Of a DNA stretch of 64,000 nt, positions 25,591 to 35,718 are shown piece by piece; within the stretch, counting starts at the first letter, position 1, and every line of letters starts with the position of its first letter. The DNA comes from Moraxella sp035181385 (lineage in GTDB: Bacteria; Pseudomonadota; Gammaproteobacteria; Pseudomonadales; Moraxellaceae). A program made the translations under genes and the position numbers. The DNA lies in contig NZ_JAXCJK010000002.1 of NCBI RefSeq assembly GCF_035181385.1, positions 1-64,000 of the forward strand, written 5' to 3'. Below the pieces are notes generated by a model, which worked only from the letters and a program-made list of their open reading frames with translations, was not told the origin of the DNA and made no database searches.

Positions 25591-26592
25591 TCAAATCTGA
25601 TTTGCACGCCACAAAAGCAAATCCGCCACATCTTTAGCGATGCCCTGCTTTAGATCATCTAGGTTTGCATATTTTTTCTCACCATGTAAAAAAGTGCGAA
25701 AAACCACCTTTAAGGTCAAGCCGTATAAATCCGCCGAAAAGTTTGGCAAATGCACTTCTAGGCGGTTTTGTACACCATTGACACTTGGGCGTGTGCCGAT
25801 ATTGACCGCACCCCATAGACTGCCCTTTGCCACACCTGATATGCCTTTTTGGTTACCAAGTAATGACAAGTCAATCACTCTATCATCTTGATAAGCAAAA
25901 ATATCCGCACCATAAATTCCCCACAAAGCAGGCTTTGGACGGTTTAAGGCGACATTAGCAGTAGCAAAATTTAGCGTGCGGCCTATCTTATCACCATGTT
26001 CTACCACACCTTTGATGGCATAATCTCGCCCCAAAAGTCGCTTGGCAAGGAGAAAATCATTATCCATCAATGCCTGACGCACCGCTGTTGAGCTGATGCG
26101 TACACCATCATCAAATACAGTCGCCAAGTTGCTCACACCCAACCCTGATTGGGCGAGCAACTGAGCATCACCCAATCTACCATAGCCAAAACGAAAATCA
26201 TCGCCAAGCACCAAATGCTGGACATTTAAAGAGTGTAAAAGTTGGATAAAATCATCAACTGACAGCGAACGAAACTCATCATCAAACTCAGCAACGATCA
26301 GATAATCGATACCATTCACAGCCATAATCTCTGCTTTTTCAGACAGGCTTGCCAATCTAGGCGGTGGATCGTCAGGACAAAAAAATTCCCTAGGCTGGGG
26401 CTCAAATACCATCACTGCCGTTGTCAAATTTCTTGCCTGTGCATCTTTGATAAGGGCACCAAGCATCGCCTGATGACCCAAATGCACGCCATCATAATTG
26501 CCAATTGTCAAGGCAATCGGGGGTAGGCTGGCAGGGTTGGCAGGGTTTAGACAAATGATTTGCATGATGTTATGTGATGATAAAAAAACCAT
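25591..26592 (-). CDS. ribF: Bifunctional riboflavin kinase/FAD synthetase
   Basis: This enzyme converts riboflavin to FMN and then to FAD. The adenylyltransferase domain has TIGNYDGVHLGHQAML and LVLGDDFRFGYGRLGD, and the ISSTAVRQAL motif near 180. The kinase domain has GRTLNFATANVAL and WGAVNIGTRPSVNGVQ, where the family PTAN threonine region reads FATAN. The longest frame has 333 residues; the usual start would be the ATG at 26565 (MQIICLNP). In many bacteria ribF precedes ileS, which is not present downstream here. Confidence 0.93.
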   Translation of the reverse strand: MVFLSSHNIMQIICLNPANPASLPPIALTIGNYDGVHLGHQAMLGALIKDAQARNLTTAVMVFEPQPREFFCPDDPPPRLASLSEKAEIMAVNGIDYLIVAEFDDEFRSLSVDDFIQLLHSLNVQHLVLGDDFRFGYGRLGDAQLLAQSGLGVSNLATVFDDGVRISSTAVRQALMDNDFLLAKRLLGRDYAIKGVVEHGDKIGRTLNFATANVALNRPKPALWGIYGADIFAYQDDRVIDLSLLGNQKGISGVAKGSLWGAVNIGTRPSVNGVQNRLEVHLPNFSADLYGLTLKVVFRTFLHGEKKYANLDDLKQGIAKDVADLLLWRANQI

Positions 26593-26628
26593 TTTAGCAT
26601 ATTTGCCATCAAAATTTGGCGGTTTTGA

Positions 26629-27261
26629 TTATTGTTTTTGTGCCATTGCATCAATAAACAATCCATCTTTTTCGTTGGCAATCTCCCAAGCAGTCTTAGC
26701 GTTAATATCTAGCCCCTTGATGATCGGCAGACTCATCACATCAATACGCTTTCGCACTGATAGGCTGACAGGAACCATGCGTGCAAACTCAAACAAATGC
26801 AACCACATTTCTTCCCCACCATCAAAGTCTTCTGTATCATCTAGGCGAATGGCAGCAATTTTTGATAAGTCTTTAACCACTTCTTGTTCTTCTTTGGTGA
26901 GTACCACACCTGCCACGCCAAGCCCTGTGATATAGCCACCTGCCCAATCTTTCAGAGCAAGCACACGCTCATGCAAATCATGCTCATCATCTGGTACAAG
27001 TGGTTCATAATCATAAGCATCGTCCTTATCTTTTAGGGCAAAACTCACATCTTCGCCATATTCAGTCAGCAATTGTAGTGCAGTGTCGCTTGGCATCTCA
27101 AAGCTCAGCTCTTCTAGTAGTCTTGCCCAGCCTGCTTCATCGGGTGCATTGCATGCTGTCATCACGCCTGTCATGATGCCATGCAATTCACTGATAGAAA
27201 CATCTGACCAACCGTCAAATGCAGTCGCCCAATCATCAAAACCTGACAAAAAATCACTCAC
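26629..27261 (-). CDS. ygfB: UPF0149 (YgfB/YecA) family protein
   Basis: About 210 residues. It has family features: an N-terminal SELHGIMTGVMTACNA, a central acidic stretch (DAYDYEPLVPDDEHDLHERV) and LKDWAGGYITGLGVAG. I chose the GTG at 27261 because AGGAG lies 7 nt upstream; the frame opens 6 nt earlier at a TTG. YgfB in Pseudomonas modulates gene expression linked to antibiotic resistance; elsewhere its role is unclear. It is divergent from the coiled-coil gene and zapA, a typical ygfB-zapA arrangement. Confidence 0.85.
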   Translation of the reverse strand: MSDFLSGFDDWATAFDGWSDVSISELHGIMTGVMTACNAPDEAGWARLLEELSFEMPSDTALQLLTEYGEDVSFALKDKDDAYDYEPLVPDDEHDLHERVLALKDWAGGYITGLGVAGVVLTKEEQEVVKDLSKIAAIRLDDTEDFDGGEEMWLHLFEFARMVPVSLSVRKRIDVMSLPIIKGLDINAKTAWEIANEKDGLFIDAMAQKQ

Positions 27262-27550
27262 ACCCAATCTCCTAACTTAGAACTTAGATTTGTTATGCAA
27301 TACCAATCAATGCCAACCCCATTCACCAACAGCGACAAAGTAAGCAAACATTGATATTAAGAAAAATGACAAAAACTGCCTCGTTTTTATGATAAAAATT
27401 TATCCAAATCAATGTATTATATCATTTTTAAGAAAAATTTTTGTGCAAAATATCATTTGACAGCACACATCATGACAGCGATAATATGATCATTATAAAT
27501 GAATCAGTTTCATATTTTCATACTTTATTTTAAGTTTTCAAGGAATCACC

Positions 27551-27904
27551 ATGCTAAGCCAGCTGCAAACGCTAGAACAAAACATTTTAGAGATAAAAAA
27601 ACAGCACAATGTTACAGCAACCGAGCTTGCCAATCTCAAACATAAACTTGCCAATGATGACAGCCCTGCCATCATTCGTAATTTACAGCTAAATCTAGAC
27701 AAAGCCGAACAAGATTTAAAAGAACAAACCAAGCGAGCAGATGGCCTTGAACAATCTCGCAATGCCTTACAAGCACAAATCGAAGAATTGATTGAAAAAA
27801 ATCAAACACTTTTGGCACACAACCAAGAACTGAAAGATAAAAACAAACTTGCCATCTCGCGTGCTGAAATCATTCAAGAGTGGCTTGCTAAAATTGACAA
27901 TTAG
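27551..27904 (+). CDS. Small coiled-coil protein upstream of zapA (ZapB/TIGR02449-like)
   Basis: The 117-residue protein is almost entirely predicted coiled coil (heptads from LQTLEQNILEIKKQH through EELIEKNQTLLAHNQELKDK). It ends LAISRAEIIQEWLAKIDN, resembling the small TIGR02449 proteins encoded next to zapA in Pseudomonas and relatives. AAGGAATC lies upstream of the ATG. A role at the division ring is inferred from position and shape only. Confidence 0.65.
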   Translation: MLSQLQTLEQNILEIKKQHNVTATELANLKHKLANDDSPAIIRNLQLNLDKAEQDLKEQTKRADGLEQSRNALQAQIEELIEKNQTLLAHNQELKDKNKLAISRAEIIQEWLAKIDN

Positions 27905-27991
27905 TACCAGCTTTTAGCAATGTTGGTAAACAGCACTGACCATAACACAACCTATTAGCATTTTAGCAAAATTAAAAATTAAGGATACGCC

Positions 27992-28330
27992 ATGACCAAT
28001 CACAATGACCTAAATATCAAAGACGCCACCGAGTTCAAACCAGTTCATATCAGTATCGCAGGCACGCCACACCGCATCATTTGCCCCATTGATCGCATCA
28101 AATCACTTGAAACCAATGCCGACAAACTTAACGAAAAAATCCGAGAGATTCGCCAAGCCACCAAAGGCAAAATGCTCAACAATGAAGAGCTTTTGGTCCT
28201 TGCTTGCCTAGATTTGTATGACCAAGTACAGTTTTTGACAAATGATATTCAGCTACGCACCCAAACAACCACTCAGGCTGCTGCTTTGCTTGAAAAAATC
28301 AACAAAGACGCAAAATCAATACTCAGATGA
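27992..28330 (+). CDS. zapA: Cell division protein ZapA
   Basis: This 112-residue FtsZ-ring-associated protein cross-links FtsZ filaments. It contains the family N-terminal beta hairpin (VHISIAGTPHRIICPIDRIK, about 18-37), then VLACLDLYDQVQFL and a C-terminal coiled coil. AAGGAT precedes the ATG. It follows the small coiled-coil gene by 87 nt and probably shares its transcript. Confidence 0.88.
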   Translation: MTNHNDLNIKDATEFKPVHISIAGTPHRIICPIDRIKSLETNADKLNEKIREIRQATKGKMLNNEELLVLACLDLYDQVQFLTNDIQLRTQTTTQAAALLEKINKDAKSILR

Positions 28331-28528
28331 CATAAATTCTAGATGCTTATTCATCTGACACACAATCTGATGCTTGCCCAATCTGTATATTTAAAATAAA
28401 TCTATAATCTATGCAACATTGTATGGCCGATTGTTATTGACAAATGATGGCAGATTGGTTAAATTTACCATCAAGACGGTTTAACTTTTTATTGGTTTTA
28501 TATTATTGATTTTATAAGGATATGTCTT

Positions 28529-29548
28529 ATGACCATAAATTTCAAAACTTTGGCACTATCTGCCACTTTCGGTTTTTGCACCCTTGCTTTGTCTGCTTGC
28601 GATGGCAACAAAACCAAGACCGCTGATACTGCTAATGAACCACAAACCCAAGTTGCTACTGCCGATGACAAGCTAGAAACCAAATTTGTTACCGTTGGTA
28701 CAGGCGGTGCGTCTGGCCCTTACAATATCATTGGTACAGCATTAACCGACCACTATGCCAAACTGTTTGGTGCAAATGCCAAAACTCAAACTACAGGTGC
28801 ATCGGTTGAAAACCTAAATCTACTGGCACAAAAAAAGCTTGAAATGGCATTTGTGATGAGTGATGCATTAAGCGATGCAGTACAAGGTCAAAACAGCTTT
28901 AAGACCAAAATTGATAATGTCTCACAAATCGCCAGTTTATATCCAAACTATGTGCAAATTGTTGCATCTGGTGCATCAGGCATTAAGTCTATTGAAGACT
29001 TAAAAGGTAAGCGTGTCGCCGTAGGTGCTCAAGGCTCTGGCGTAGAAGTGGCAACTCGTGCCTTACTCGAAGGCTTTGGCATGACCTATGATGACATTAC
29101 TGCTGACTACTTAGGTTATGCAGAAGCTGCTGACAGCCTAAAATCAGGCAAACTGGACGCAGCATTTTTGACCAGCGGACTACCAAATTCATCATTGATG
29201 GAGCTACAACAAGGCTTTGATTTACAAATTGTTAGCATACCTGCCGATAAGCTCAATGAAATCGCCAAAACCAAAACTTTCTTTATCCCAATGGATATCC
29301 CAGCTGGCACTTATAACAATAGCGGTGCCGTACCAACAGCAGCCATTTTAAACGCCTTGGTAGTACGCTCTGACATGAGTGATGACGATGTTTATAAGCT
29401 GACCAAAGCCTTTTTTGAAAATTTAGATTCACTCAAAAATGCTCATCAGGCCGCTGCTGACATCAGCATCAAAAATGCTCAAAACGGCTTGGTCGCACCA
29501 CTACACCCAGGTGCCAAACGCTACTATGACGAAGTTGCTACCAAATAA
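28529..29548 (+). CDS. TAXI-family TRAP transporter solute-binding lipoprotein
   Basis: This 339-residue binding protein belongs to the TAXI (TRAP-associated extracytoplasmic immunogenic) family. The signal peptide ends in a lipobox (TLALSAC). The mature domain starts with the typical FVTVGTGGASGPYNIIGTAL and contains DLKGKRVAVGAQGSGVEVAT. It captures an organic-acid-type solute in the periplasm for the fused permease two genes downstream. The substrate cannot be told from sequence. AAGGAT lies before the ATG. Confidence 0.9.
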   Translation: MTINFKTLALSATFGFCTLALSACDGNKTKTADTANEPQTQVATADDKLETKFVTVGTGGASGPYNIIGTALTDHYAKLFGANAKTQTTGASVENLNLLAQKKLEMAFVMSDALSDAVQGQNSFKTKIDNVSQIASLYPNYVQIVASGASGIKSIEDLKGKRVAVGAQGSGVEVATRALLEGFGMTYDDITADYLGYAEAADSLKSGKLDAAFLTSGLPNSSLMELQQGFDLQIVSIPADKLNEIAKTKTFFIPMDIPAGTYNNSGAVPTAAILNALVVRSDMSDDDVYKLTKAFFENLDSLKNAHQAAADISIKNAQNGLVAPLHPGAKRYYDEVATK

Positions 29549-29550
29549 AT

Positions 29551-30072
29551 ATGCCTCTTAGCCTCAGTCATAAAACAGCCGTCGTGTCAGTCATGGCGGC
29601 TGCTGTGGTTATTTTTATGTTTTTTATGCCAATAAAAAGTACGCCTGTCGTATTTGGCGATAACATCACTTGCAAATTACCCAGTACATTTAGCCTAAAA
29701 TGGCAACATTCTGTTGAGAAACAATACTGGCAGGAAGTGTATCAGCTAGATTTTCCCAAACTGATCCTGACCAAAGCTTATCTACAAACCTTTGGTGCTG
29801 GCACACCCAGCACAGGCAAACCTACGCTTGCACCCAAAGGCTATCTTGGCAAACGGCTTGATATACCAGTAGAGACACTCAACTGGCTTGTTTCAACCAA
29901 TATGCAAGGCGAGATTTTATTAGGCGACGCCATTCAAAGCACGCCCAATGTTTTGCCAATTCACCAAATTGTAAGCAACCAAAGCACTGTCGTCATAAAA
30001 CCAATACGGCTGACTGTTTGGCAAAGCGTGCAGATTGACAGTTGCCAAACCTTTTCTCATCAACCAAGCTGA
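29551..30072 (+). CDS. DUF1850 protein of TAXI-TRAP operon
   Basis: A 173-residue protein with one N-terminal membrane helix (TAVVSVMAAAVVIFMFFMP) and a periplasmic beta-rich domain, CKLPSTFSLKWQHSVEKQYW, that matches DUF1850. Genes of this family are almost always found between a TAXI binding protein and a fused TRAP permease. It starts 2 nt after the upstream stop, so is translationally coupled. Its precise job in transport is not known. Confidence 0.8.
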   Translation: MPLSLSHKTAVVSVMAAAVVIFMFFMPIKSTPVVFGDNITCKLPSTFSLKWQHSVEKQYWQEVYQLDFPKLILTKAYLQTFGAGTPSTGKPTLAPKGYLGKRLDIPVETLNWLVSTNMQGEILLGDAIQSTPNVLPIHQIVSNQSTVVIKPIRLTVWQSVQIDSCQTFSHQPS

Positions 30073-30097
30073 TCGCCTCATGACACCTTAATATCAC

Positions 30098-32092
30098 ATG
30101 GATAGCATCATGAATAACAACCAAACCTCCACCAGCCCAGACCATACCCAACAAATTTTAGAAAAATATGACCGTGAGTCAGTCACTCGCAATGGGCTTA
30201 ACAAGATGACCAATCACATCATCGCTGTCATCGCTGTCATTTATTCAATTTTTCATTTATACATCACATTTAACCCCATGCCAGAACTATTGCAACGCTC
30301 CATTCATGTTGCAGTAGGCACCGCCTTGATCTTTCTGATTTATCCTGCCACCAAAAAATCTGCTCGCAATAAGATTGGCATCTTTGATTGGCTGTGGTCG
30401 GGTGCTTCTTTGACAAGTGCAGGCTATTTGTTGTGGCAATATCAAGACATCGTTACTGTGCGTGGCGGCATACCAAACAGTATAGACATTGTCTTTTCGG
30501 TCATTACCGTGTTGGTGGTGCTTGAAACAGCACGACGCATCACAGGTTGGGTTCTGCCAGTATTTGCACTTATCTTTTTGGCTTACCCATTCATCAGCCA
30601 TATGGATTTTATGCCAAATCGCTTACTAACCAGACCTTATGATTTGGGTGATATTTTTGGGCAATTATACCTAAAAACCGAAGGCATATTCTCTACCGCC
30701 ATCGGTGCATCAGCAACCTTTATTTTTCTATTCATCTTATTTGGTGCATTCTTAGCACGCTCTGGCATGGGGCAACTATTTAACGACCTAGCACTCGCCT
30801 TGGCAGGGCATAAGCAAGGCGGACCTGCCAAAGTGGCTGTCATTTCAAGTGGTTTTATGGGCTCCATCAATGGTGCTGCGGTTGCCAATGTCGTTGGCAC
30901 AGGTGCATTTACCATTCCGCTGATGAAGAAAGTTGGTTATGACAAAAACTTTGCAGGTGCGGTTGAAGCCAGTGCATCTGTTGGTGGTCAAATTTTACCT
31001 CCTATTATGGGTGCAGCAGCATTCATCATGGCAGAAACCACAGGCGTTAAATACAGTACCATTGCCCTTGCAGCAGTACTACCAGCCTTGCTCTACTATT
31101 TAGGTGTGGTCGCCCAAGTGCATTTTCGTGCTGGCAAAAATAACCTAAAAGGCATTCCAAAAGCCGATTTGCCAAGAGTTAAAGCGGTTCTAAAAGTTCG
31201 TGGGCATATGCTCTTACCCATTGTATTTTTGGTATATCTACTAAGCAAAGGCATGCCTGTTGGCTATGCAGCAGCCTACACGATTGGCATGACTGTTGTT
31301 GTTAGCTGGTTGCGTCCTGAAACACGCATGGGGTTTGCCGATATCATCGCAGCACTTATCGATGGTGCTAAGCAGTCACTGTCTGTTATGGTTGCCTGTG
31401 CAGTGGTTGGCATCGTGATTGGTGTTGTAAACTTAACAAGCTTTGGCATGGTGATGACCTCATCAATCGTGGCTTTGGGTGCAGGCTCATTATTGCTAAC
31501 ACTATTTTTGACCATGCTGGCATCAATGGTGCTTGGCATGGGTCTGCCATCTATCCCCGCTTACATCATCACAGCAACGATGGCAGCACCTGCACTTGCC
31601 AACTTTGATGTACCTGTGATCGTTGCTCATATGTTTGTATTTTATTTTGGTATTTTTGCTAACATCACACCGCCAGTAGCACTGGCCGCCTTTGCTGGAG
31701 CAGGCATCTCTGGCGGAGATCCTATGAAAACTGGGTGGCAATCGCTCAAACTGGCCCTAGCAGGATTTATCGTGCCATTCATGTTTGTCTATAACCCCAA
31801 CATGATGATGATTGATACAACAGGCATTGCTGTTACGGCTAAAGAATTTACCATGCCAGCATGGCACATCATCGCCAGTGTTACTATAACATCAGTCATC
31901 GGAGTGCTTGCTTTGTCTGCCGCTGTTGAAGGCTACTTTAAAACCCTAATGCCCATCTGGCAAAGACTGGCTCTCTCGGTAGGTGCGTTTTGCTTGATTG
32001 TGCCTGAAACCACAACCGACATCATTGGCATCATTATAGTGTCAGCGATTGTCTTACTCAATACTCGCTCTGCCAAGCACGCCACCATTTAA
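30098..32092 (+). CDS. TRAP transporter fused permease (DctQM-type)
   Basis: This 664-residue inner-membrane permease fuses the small (DctQ) and large (DctM) TRAP subunits and has about 16 membrane segments. TAXI-associated permeases are typically of this fused type. Motifs include GSINGAAVANVVGTGAFTIP and ASASVGGQILPPIMGAAAFI, followed by GMGLPSIPAYIITATMAAPA, typical of the DctM core. Transport is driven by an ion gradient, not ATP. Met5 (30110) is a possible alternative start. A terminator follows. Confidence 0.92.
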   Translation: MDSIMNNNQTSTSPDHTQQILEKYDRESVTRNGLNKMTNHIIAVIAVIYSIFHLYITFNPMPELLQRSIHVAVGTALIFLIYPATKKSARNKIGIFDWLWSGASLTSAGYLLWQYQDIVTVRGGIPNSIDIVFSVITVLVVLETARRITGWVLPVFALIFLAYPFISHMDFMPNRLLTRPYDLGDIFGQLYLKTEGIFSTAIGASATFIFLFILFGAFLARSGMGQLFNDLALALAGHKQGGPAKVAVISSGFMGSINGAAVANVVGTGAFTIPLMKKVGYDKNFAGAVEASASVGGQILPPIMGAAAFIMAETTGVKYSTIALAAVLPALLYYLGVVAQVHFRAGKNNLKGIPKADLPRVKAVLKVRGHMLLPIVFLVYLLSKGMPVGYAAAYTIGMTVVVSWLRPETRMGFADIIAALIDGAKQSLSVMVACAVVGIVIGVVNLTSFGMVMTSSIVALGAGSLLLTLFLTMLASMVLGMGLPSIPAYIITATMAAPALANFDVPVIVAHMFVFYFGIFANITPPVALAAFAGAGISGGDPMKTGWQSLKLALAGFIVPFMFVYNPNMMMIDTTGIAVTAKEFTMPAWHIIASVTITSVIGVLALSAAVEGYFKTLMPIWQRLALSVGAFCLIVPETTTDIIGIIIVSAIVLLNTRSAKHATI

Positions 32093-32126
32093 TCATCAAA
32101 TGATCAGACCGCAGCACCAAAAAAAC

Positions 32127-32155
32127 AAAAAACCAAGTTTAGGCTTGGTTTTTTG
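32127..32155 (+). terminator. Terminator after TRAP operon
   Basis: AAAAACCAAG pairs with CTTGGTTTTT around the loop TTTAGG, followed by T residues. Confidence 0.85.
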
Positions 32156-32281
32156 TTTAATAGTCCAATCGCACGCCCTTTTGTCAATCAGAGTTTATCA
32201 ACAATTTGCTTGACGCTTGGTTTATTATGAGGTATTTTTATTCGCAGACAACTTTTTTTATTAATTTACCTATCATCTTAT

Positions 32282-33064
32282 ATGCTACGATATTTTTTAC
32301 GCTATAGCAATATTAAAATCATTGCCATCTTATTTGTTTTATTTTTACAATTTGCCCACGCCACCATCACAGCCCCCACTCTCATTGCCATTCATGACAG
32401 CGACGAAAATGCTTTTGTGCAGGGCTTTGAAGTGATAAAAGACGACAAGCTACTCATGGCAACAGGTCTTTATGGCAAGTCTTTCATCGGGGTTTTTGAT
32501 TTAGCGACGCAACGCTATACAATCAAAGACACATTGCCTGCTGAATTTTTTGGTGAAGGAGCAACAGTTACCCCTTACGGCATTTGGCAGCTCACATGGC
32601 GTGAAAACACAGCGTTTTTGCGTAGCTTACAAGATTTGCGACCAATACACACCAAACACTACGATACAGAAGGCTGGGGGCTGGCTTATGATGATGCCAA
32701 CGACCGTCTTTATATGTCTGATGGCACATCAAAACTACAAATCCGAAACGCCCAAACCTTTGAACTCATTAGCACCCTACCAGTGCGTTATCATGGAAAG
32801 GACATCAAATTCATCAATGAGTTGGAATTTGCCAATGGTTTTATTTACGCCAACATCTGGCAGACCAATTTCATCATAAAGATAGACCCAAAAAACGGAA
32901 ACATCTCCCAAATTTATGATGTCAGCAACCTGCTTGGCACCCATCTCAACCAAAGGGTACAACAAAATATAGATGTCCTAAATGGCATTGCCCACATCAA
33001 AAATGATCGATTTTATATTACAGGTAAGTTTTATCCTGTGATTTTTGAGGTTGAGCTACCCTAG
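32282..33064 (+). CDS. Glutaminyl-peptide cyclotransferase (bacterial/plant type)
   Basis: This 260-residue secreted or periplasmic protein has a signal peptide (IIAILFVLFLQFAHA). It is a five-bladed beta-propeller glutaminyl cyclase, which converts N-terminal glutamine to pyroglutamate. Family motifs include AFVQGFEV, EGWGLAYDDANDRLYMSDGT, INELEFANGFIYANIWQTN and DVLNGIAHIK followed by FYITGKFYPVIFEVEL. The physiological targets in bacteria are largely unknown. It is transcribed alone. Confidence 0.88.
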   Translation: MLRYFLRYSNIKIIAILFVLFLQFAHATITAPTLIAIHDSDENAFVQGFEVIKDDKLLMATGLYGKSFIGVFDLATQRYTIKDTLPAEFFGEGATVTPYGIWQLTWRENTAFLRSLQDLRPIHTKHYDTEGWGLAYDDANDRLYMSDGTSKLQIRNAQTFELISTLPVRYHGKDIKFINELEFANGFIYANIWQTNFIIKIDPKNGNISQIYDVSNLLGTHLNQRVQQNIDVLNGIAHIKNDRFYITGKFYPVIFEVELP

Positions 33065-33097
33065 TGTTTGCTGGTTCAATCCACCCTACAAATACAA

Positions 33098-33126
33098 AAA
33101 AAGCAGGTCTGACAACCTGCTTTTTT
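33098..33126. terminator. Bidirectional terminator between cyclase gene and clpB
   Basis: AAAAGCAGGT pairs with ACCTGCTTTT around CTGACA. T runs on both strands let it serve both convergent genes. Confidence 0.85.
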
Positions 33127-33144
33127 AAATGATGAAACCAAAAA

Positions 33145-35718
33145 TTAGCTAAAACGCAATTTTTCAAACACAAGCTGACCATCATCCACACTCACCGAGA
33201 TGGTATCACCTGCAACAAAATCACCTGCCAAAAGCTTTTGGGCCAATGGATTTTCAATTTGCTGGGCGATGGCACGCTTTAAGGGGCGAGCACCGAACAC
33301 AGGGTCATAGCCTGCCAAGACCAACTCACTCATCGCTTCATCGGTCAGAACCAGACCCAAATCACGCTCTTTTAGGCGGTTACGCAAACGGTCAAGCTGA
33401 ATATCTGCAATACCTGCCACCTGCTCTTGCCCAAGTGGGTGAAACACGACAATTTCATCAATCCTATTGATAAACTCTGGGCGAAAGTGTGCGTTTACCG
33501 ATTCCATCACAGCGGATTTGATGTCCTCATAGTCGCTTCCTGCCATATCAAAGATGCTATGGCTACCCAGATTTGAAGTCATGATGATTACTGTATTCTT
33601 AAAATCCACCACACGCCCTTGTGAATCCGTCAAACGACCATCGTCTAAGACTTGCAGCAGAATATTAAACACATCAGGGTGTGCTTTTTCTACCTCATCA
33701 AAAAGCACCACGCTGTATGGCTTGCGGCGTACCGCTTCGGTCAGAACACCCCCCTCTTCATATCCCACATAGCCTGGTGGTGCACCCACCAGACGACTCA
33801 CGCTGTGCTTTTCCATGAACTCGCTCATGTCAATACGCACCATCGCCGTTTCATCATCAAACAAAAAATTTGCCAATGACTTGGTCAGCTCTGTTTTACC
33901 CACACCAGTAGGCCCAAGAAATAAGAATGAACCGCTAGGCTTATTTGGATCAGAAAGGCCAGCTCGGCTACGACGCACGGCATTAGCAACGGATTTAACC
34001 GCCTCATCTTGACCAACGACACGATCGTGCAATTTATCTTCTATTGCCAGCATTTTTTCACGCTCCCCTTGCATCATCTTGGCAACAGGAATGCCAGTAG
34101 CGGCAGCAACAACTTCGGCGATTTCTTTATCGGTCACTTTATCACGCAACAACTTAGGCTCGGTATCATCAGCCATCTCATCATGTTCAAGCTGTTTTTG
34201 TAGCTCTGGAATCACGCTATATTGTAGTCGCCCCGCTTCGGTGTAATCACCTTCTCGCTGAGCCTTTTCCAACGCAATACGAGCTTGATCTAGTTTTATT
34301 TGAATATCTTTTGTGCCTGCAACCAAAGCTTTTTCTGCCTTCCAAACTTCCTCTAAATCATTGTATTCTTTGGACAATTCAGCAATCTGACTTTCTAGAT
34401 GTGCCATCTCAGACTTAGCACTTTGACCATCATCGTTTTTTACTGTTTCTAGTTGCATTTTTAACTGAATGATTCTACGATCCAGTTTGTCCATGACCTC
34501 AGGCTTGCTGTCAAGCTCCATCTTGATACGACTTGCCGCCTCATCAATCAAATCAATCGCTTTATCAGGCAATTGACGATCGGTGATATATCGATGCGAC
34601 ATTTTAGCAGCAGCAATGATGGCACTGTCTAATATACGCACACCATGATGCAACTCATAGCGTTGTTTTAAGCCACGCAAAATTGCAATCGTATCCTCAA
34701 CACTTGGTTCATCAACCAATACTTTTTGAAAACGACGCTCCAATGCAGGGTCTTTTTCTATATACTGACGGTATTCGTCCAAAGTTGTCGCCCCCACACA
34801 GCGTAGCTCGCCTCGTGCTAAGGCAGGCTTTAACATATTGCCTGCGTCCATTGCCCCACTTGTCTTACCTGCACCAACCATCGTATGTAGCTCATCAATG
34901 AACAAGATGACATTGCCATCTTGTTTGGCTAGGTCGTTTAGCACACTTTTTAGACGCTCTTCAAACTCACCATGATATTTTGCACCTGCGATGAGCGAAC
35001 CCATATCAAGCGACAATACTTCTTTGTTTTTTAGGCTGTCAGGCACTTCTGCATTAACAATACGCTGAGCCAAACCCTCGACAATGGCGGTCTTTCCCAC
35101 ACCAGGTTCACCGATTAAAACAGGATTGTTTTTGGTGCGTCGAGACAAGACTTGCACAGTGCGGCGAATTTCATCATCTCGCCCAATTACAGGGTCCAAT
35201 TTGCCATCACGGGCACGCTCGGTTAAATTGATGGTGTATTTTTCTAGGGCCTGTCTGGCATCTTCAACATTTTGGTTTTTCACGGTATCTCCCCCACGAA
35301 TATGATTAATAATTGCTTGAAGTCTTTGGGCGTTCACACCCGATTTTTCTAAAATGGTCTTGGTATCAGAAGTTTGCATCATGGCAAACAACAGCCATTC
35401 ACTTGCCACAAATTCATCACCCGCCTTATCGGCAAATTTTTGTGCCAAATTCAAGACCTGCACCAAATCAGGTGCAAGATTGGCCTGACCTGTTGGTGTG
35501 GCCAGCGTTGCCAGTGCTTCTAGTTTACCAGCAAGCTCGCTTTGTACCCGACCCAAATCCGCCCCAGCTTGAACAAGCATGGACAAACAACTTTCATCTT
35601 CAATCATCGCAGACAACAAATGCACGGCAAAGATGGCGGTATTATCACGAGCCACCGCAAGAGCTTGGGCGGCCTGCAAGGTTTTTTGTACTTTTTGAGT
35701 CAATTTATCAAAATTCAT
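33145..35718 (-). CDS. clpB: ATP-dependent disaggregase ClpB
   Basis: This full-length 857-residue AAA+ disaggregase works with DnaK to resolubilise aggregated proteins. It contains the N-domain (about 1-150), first AAA+ module (GEPGVGKTAIVEGLAQRI, Walker B VILFIDELHTMVGAG), the long coiled-coil middle domain (about 410-520, distinguishing it from ClpA/ClpC) and second AAA+ module (LGPTGVGKTELTKSLANFLF, Walker B VVLFDEVEKAHPDV). Likely heat-shock induced, but I could not identify a convincing sigma-32 promoter upstream. Confidence 0.97.
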   Translation of the reverse strand: MNFDKLTQKVQKTLQAAQALAVARDNTAIFAVHLLSAMIEDESCLSMLVQAGADLGRVQSELAGKLEALATLATPTGQANLAPDLVQVLNLAQKFADKAGDEFVASEWLLFAMMQTSDTKTILEKSGVNAQRLQAIINHIRGGDTVKNQNVEDARQALEKYTINLTERARDGKLDPVIGRDDEIRRTVQVLSRRTKNNPVLIGEPGVGKTAIVEGLAQRIVNAEVPDSLKNKEVLSLDMGSLIAGAKYHGEFEERLKSVLNDLAKQDGNVILFIDELHTMVGAGKTSGAMDAGNMLKPALARGELRCVGATTLDEYRQYIEKDPALERRFQKVLVDEPSVEDTIAILRGLKQRYELHHGVRILDSAIIAAAKMSHRYITDRQLPDKAIDLIDEAASRIKMELDSKPEVMDKLDRRIIQLKMQLETVKNDDGQSAKSEMAHLESQIAELSKEYNDLEEVWKAEKALVAGTKDIQIKLDQARIALEKAQREGDYTEAGRLQYSVIPELQKQLEHDEMADDTEPKLLRDKVTDKEIAEVVAAATGIPVAKMMQGEREKMLAIEDKLHDRVVGQDEAVKSVANAVRRSRAGLSDPNKPSGSFLFLGPTGVGKTELTKSLANFLFDDETAMVRIDMSEFMEKHSVSRLVGAPPGYVGYEEGGVLTEAVRRKPYSVVLFDEVEKAHPDVFNILLQVLDDGRLTDSQGRVVDFKNTVIIMTSNLGSHSIFDMAGSDYEDIKSAVMESVNAHFRPEFINRIDEIVVFHPLGQEQVAGIADIQLDRLRNRLKERDLGLVLTDEAMSELVLAGYDPVFGARPLKRAIAQQIENPLAQKLLAGDFVAGDTISVSVDDGQLVFEKLRFS

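Noticed and set aside
28331..28528. 6S RNA (ssrS) downstream of zapA, as in many gammaproteobacteria
   Set aside because: The gap is under 200 nt before the TAXI gene and I see no long rod-like pairing typical of 6S RNA.
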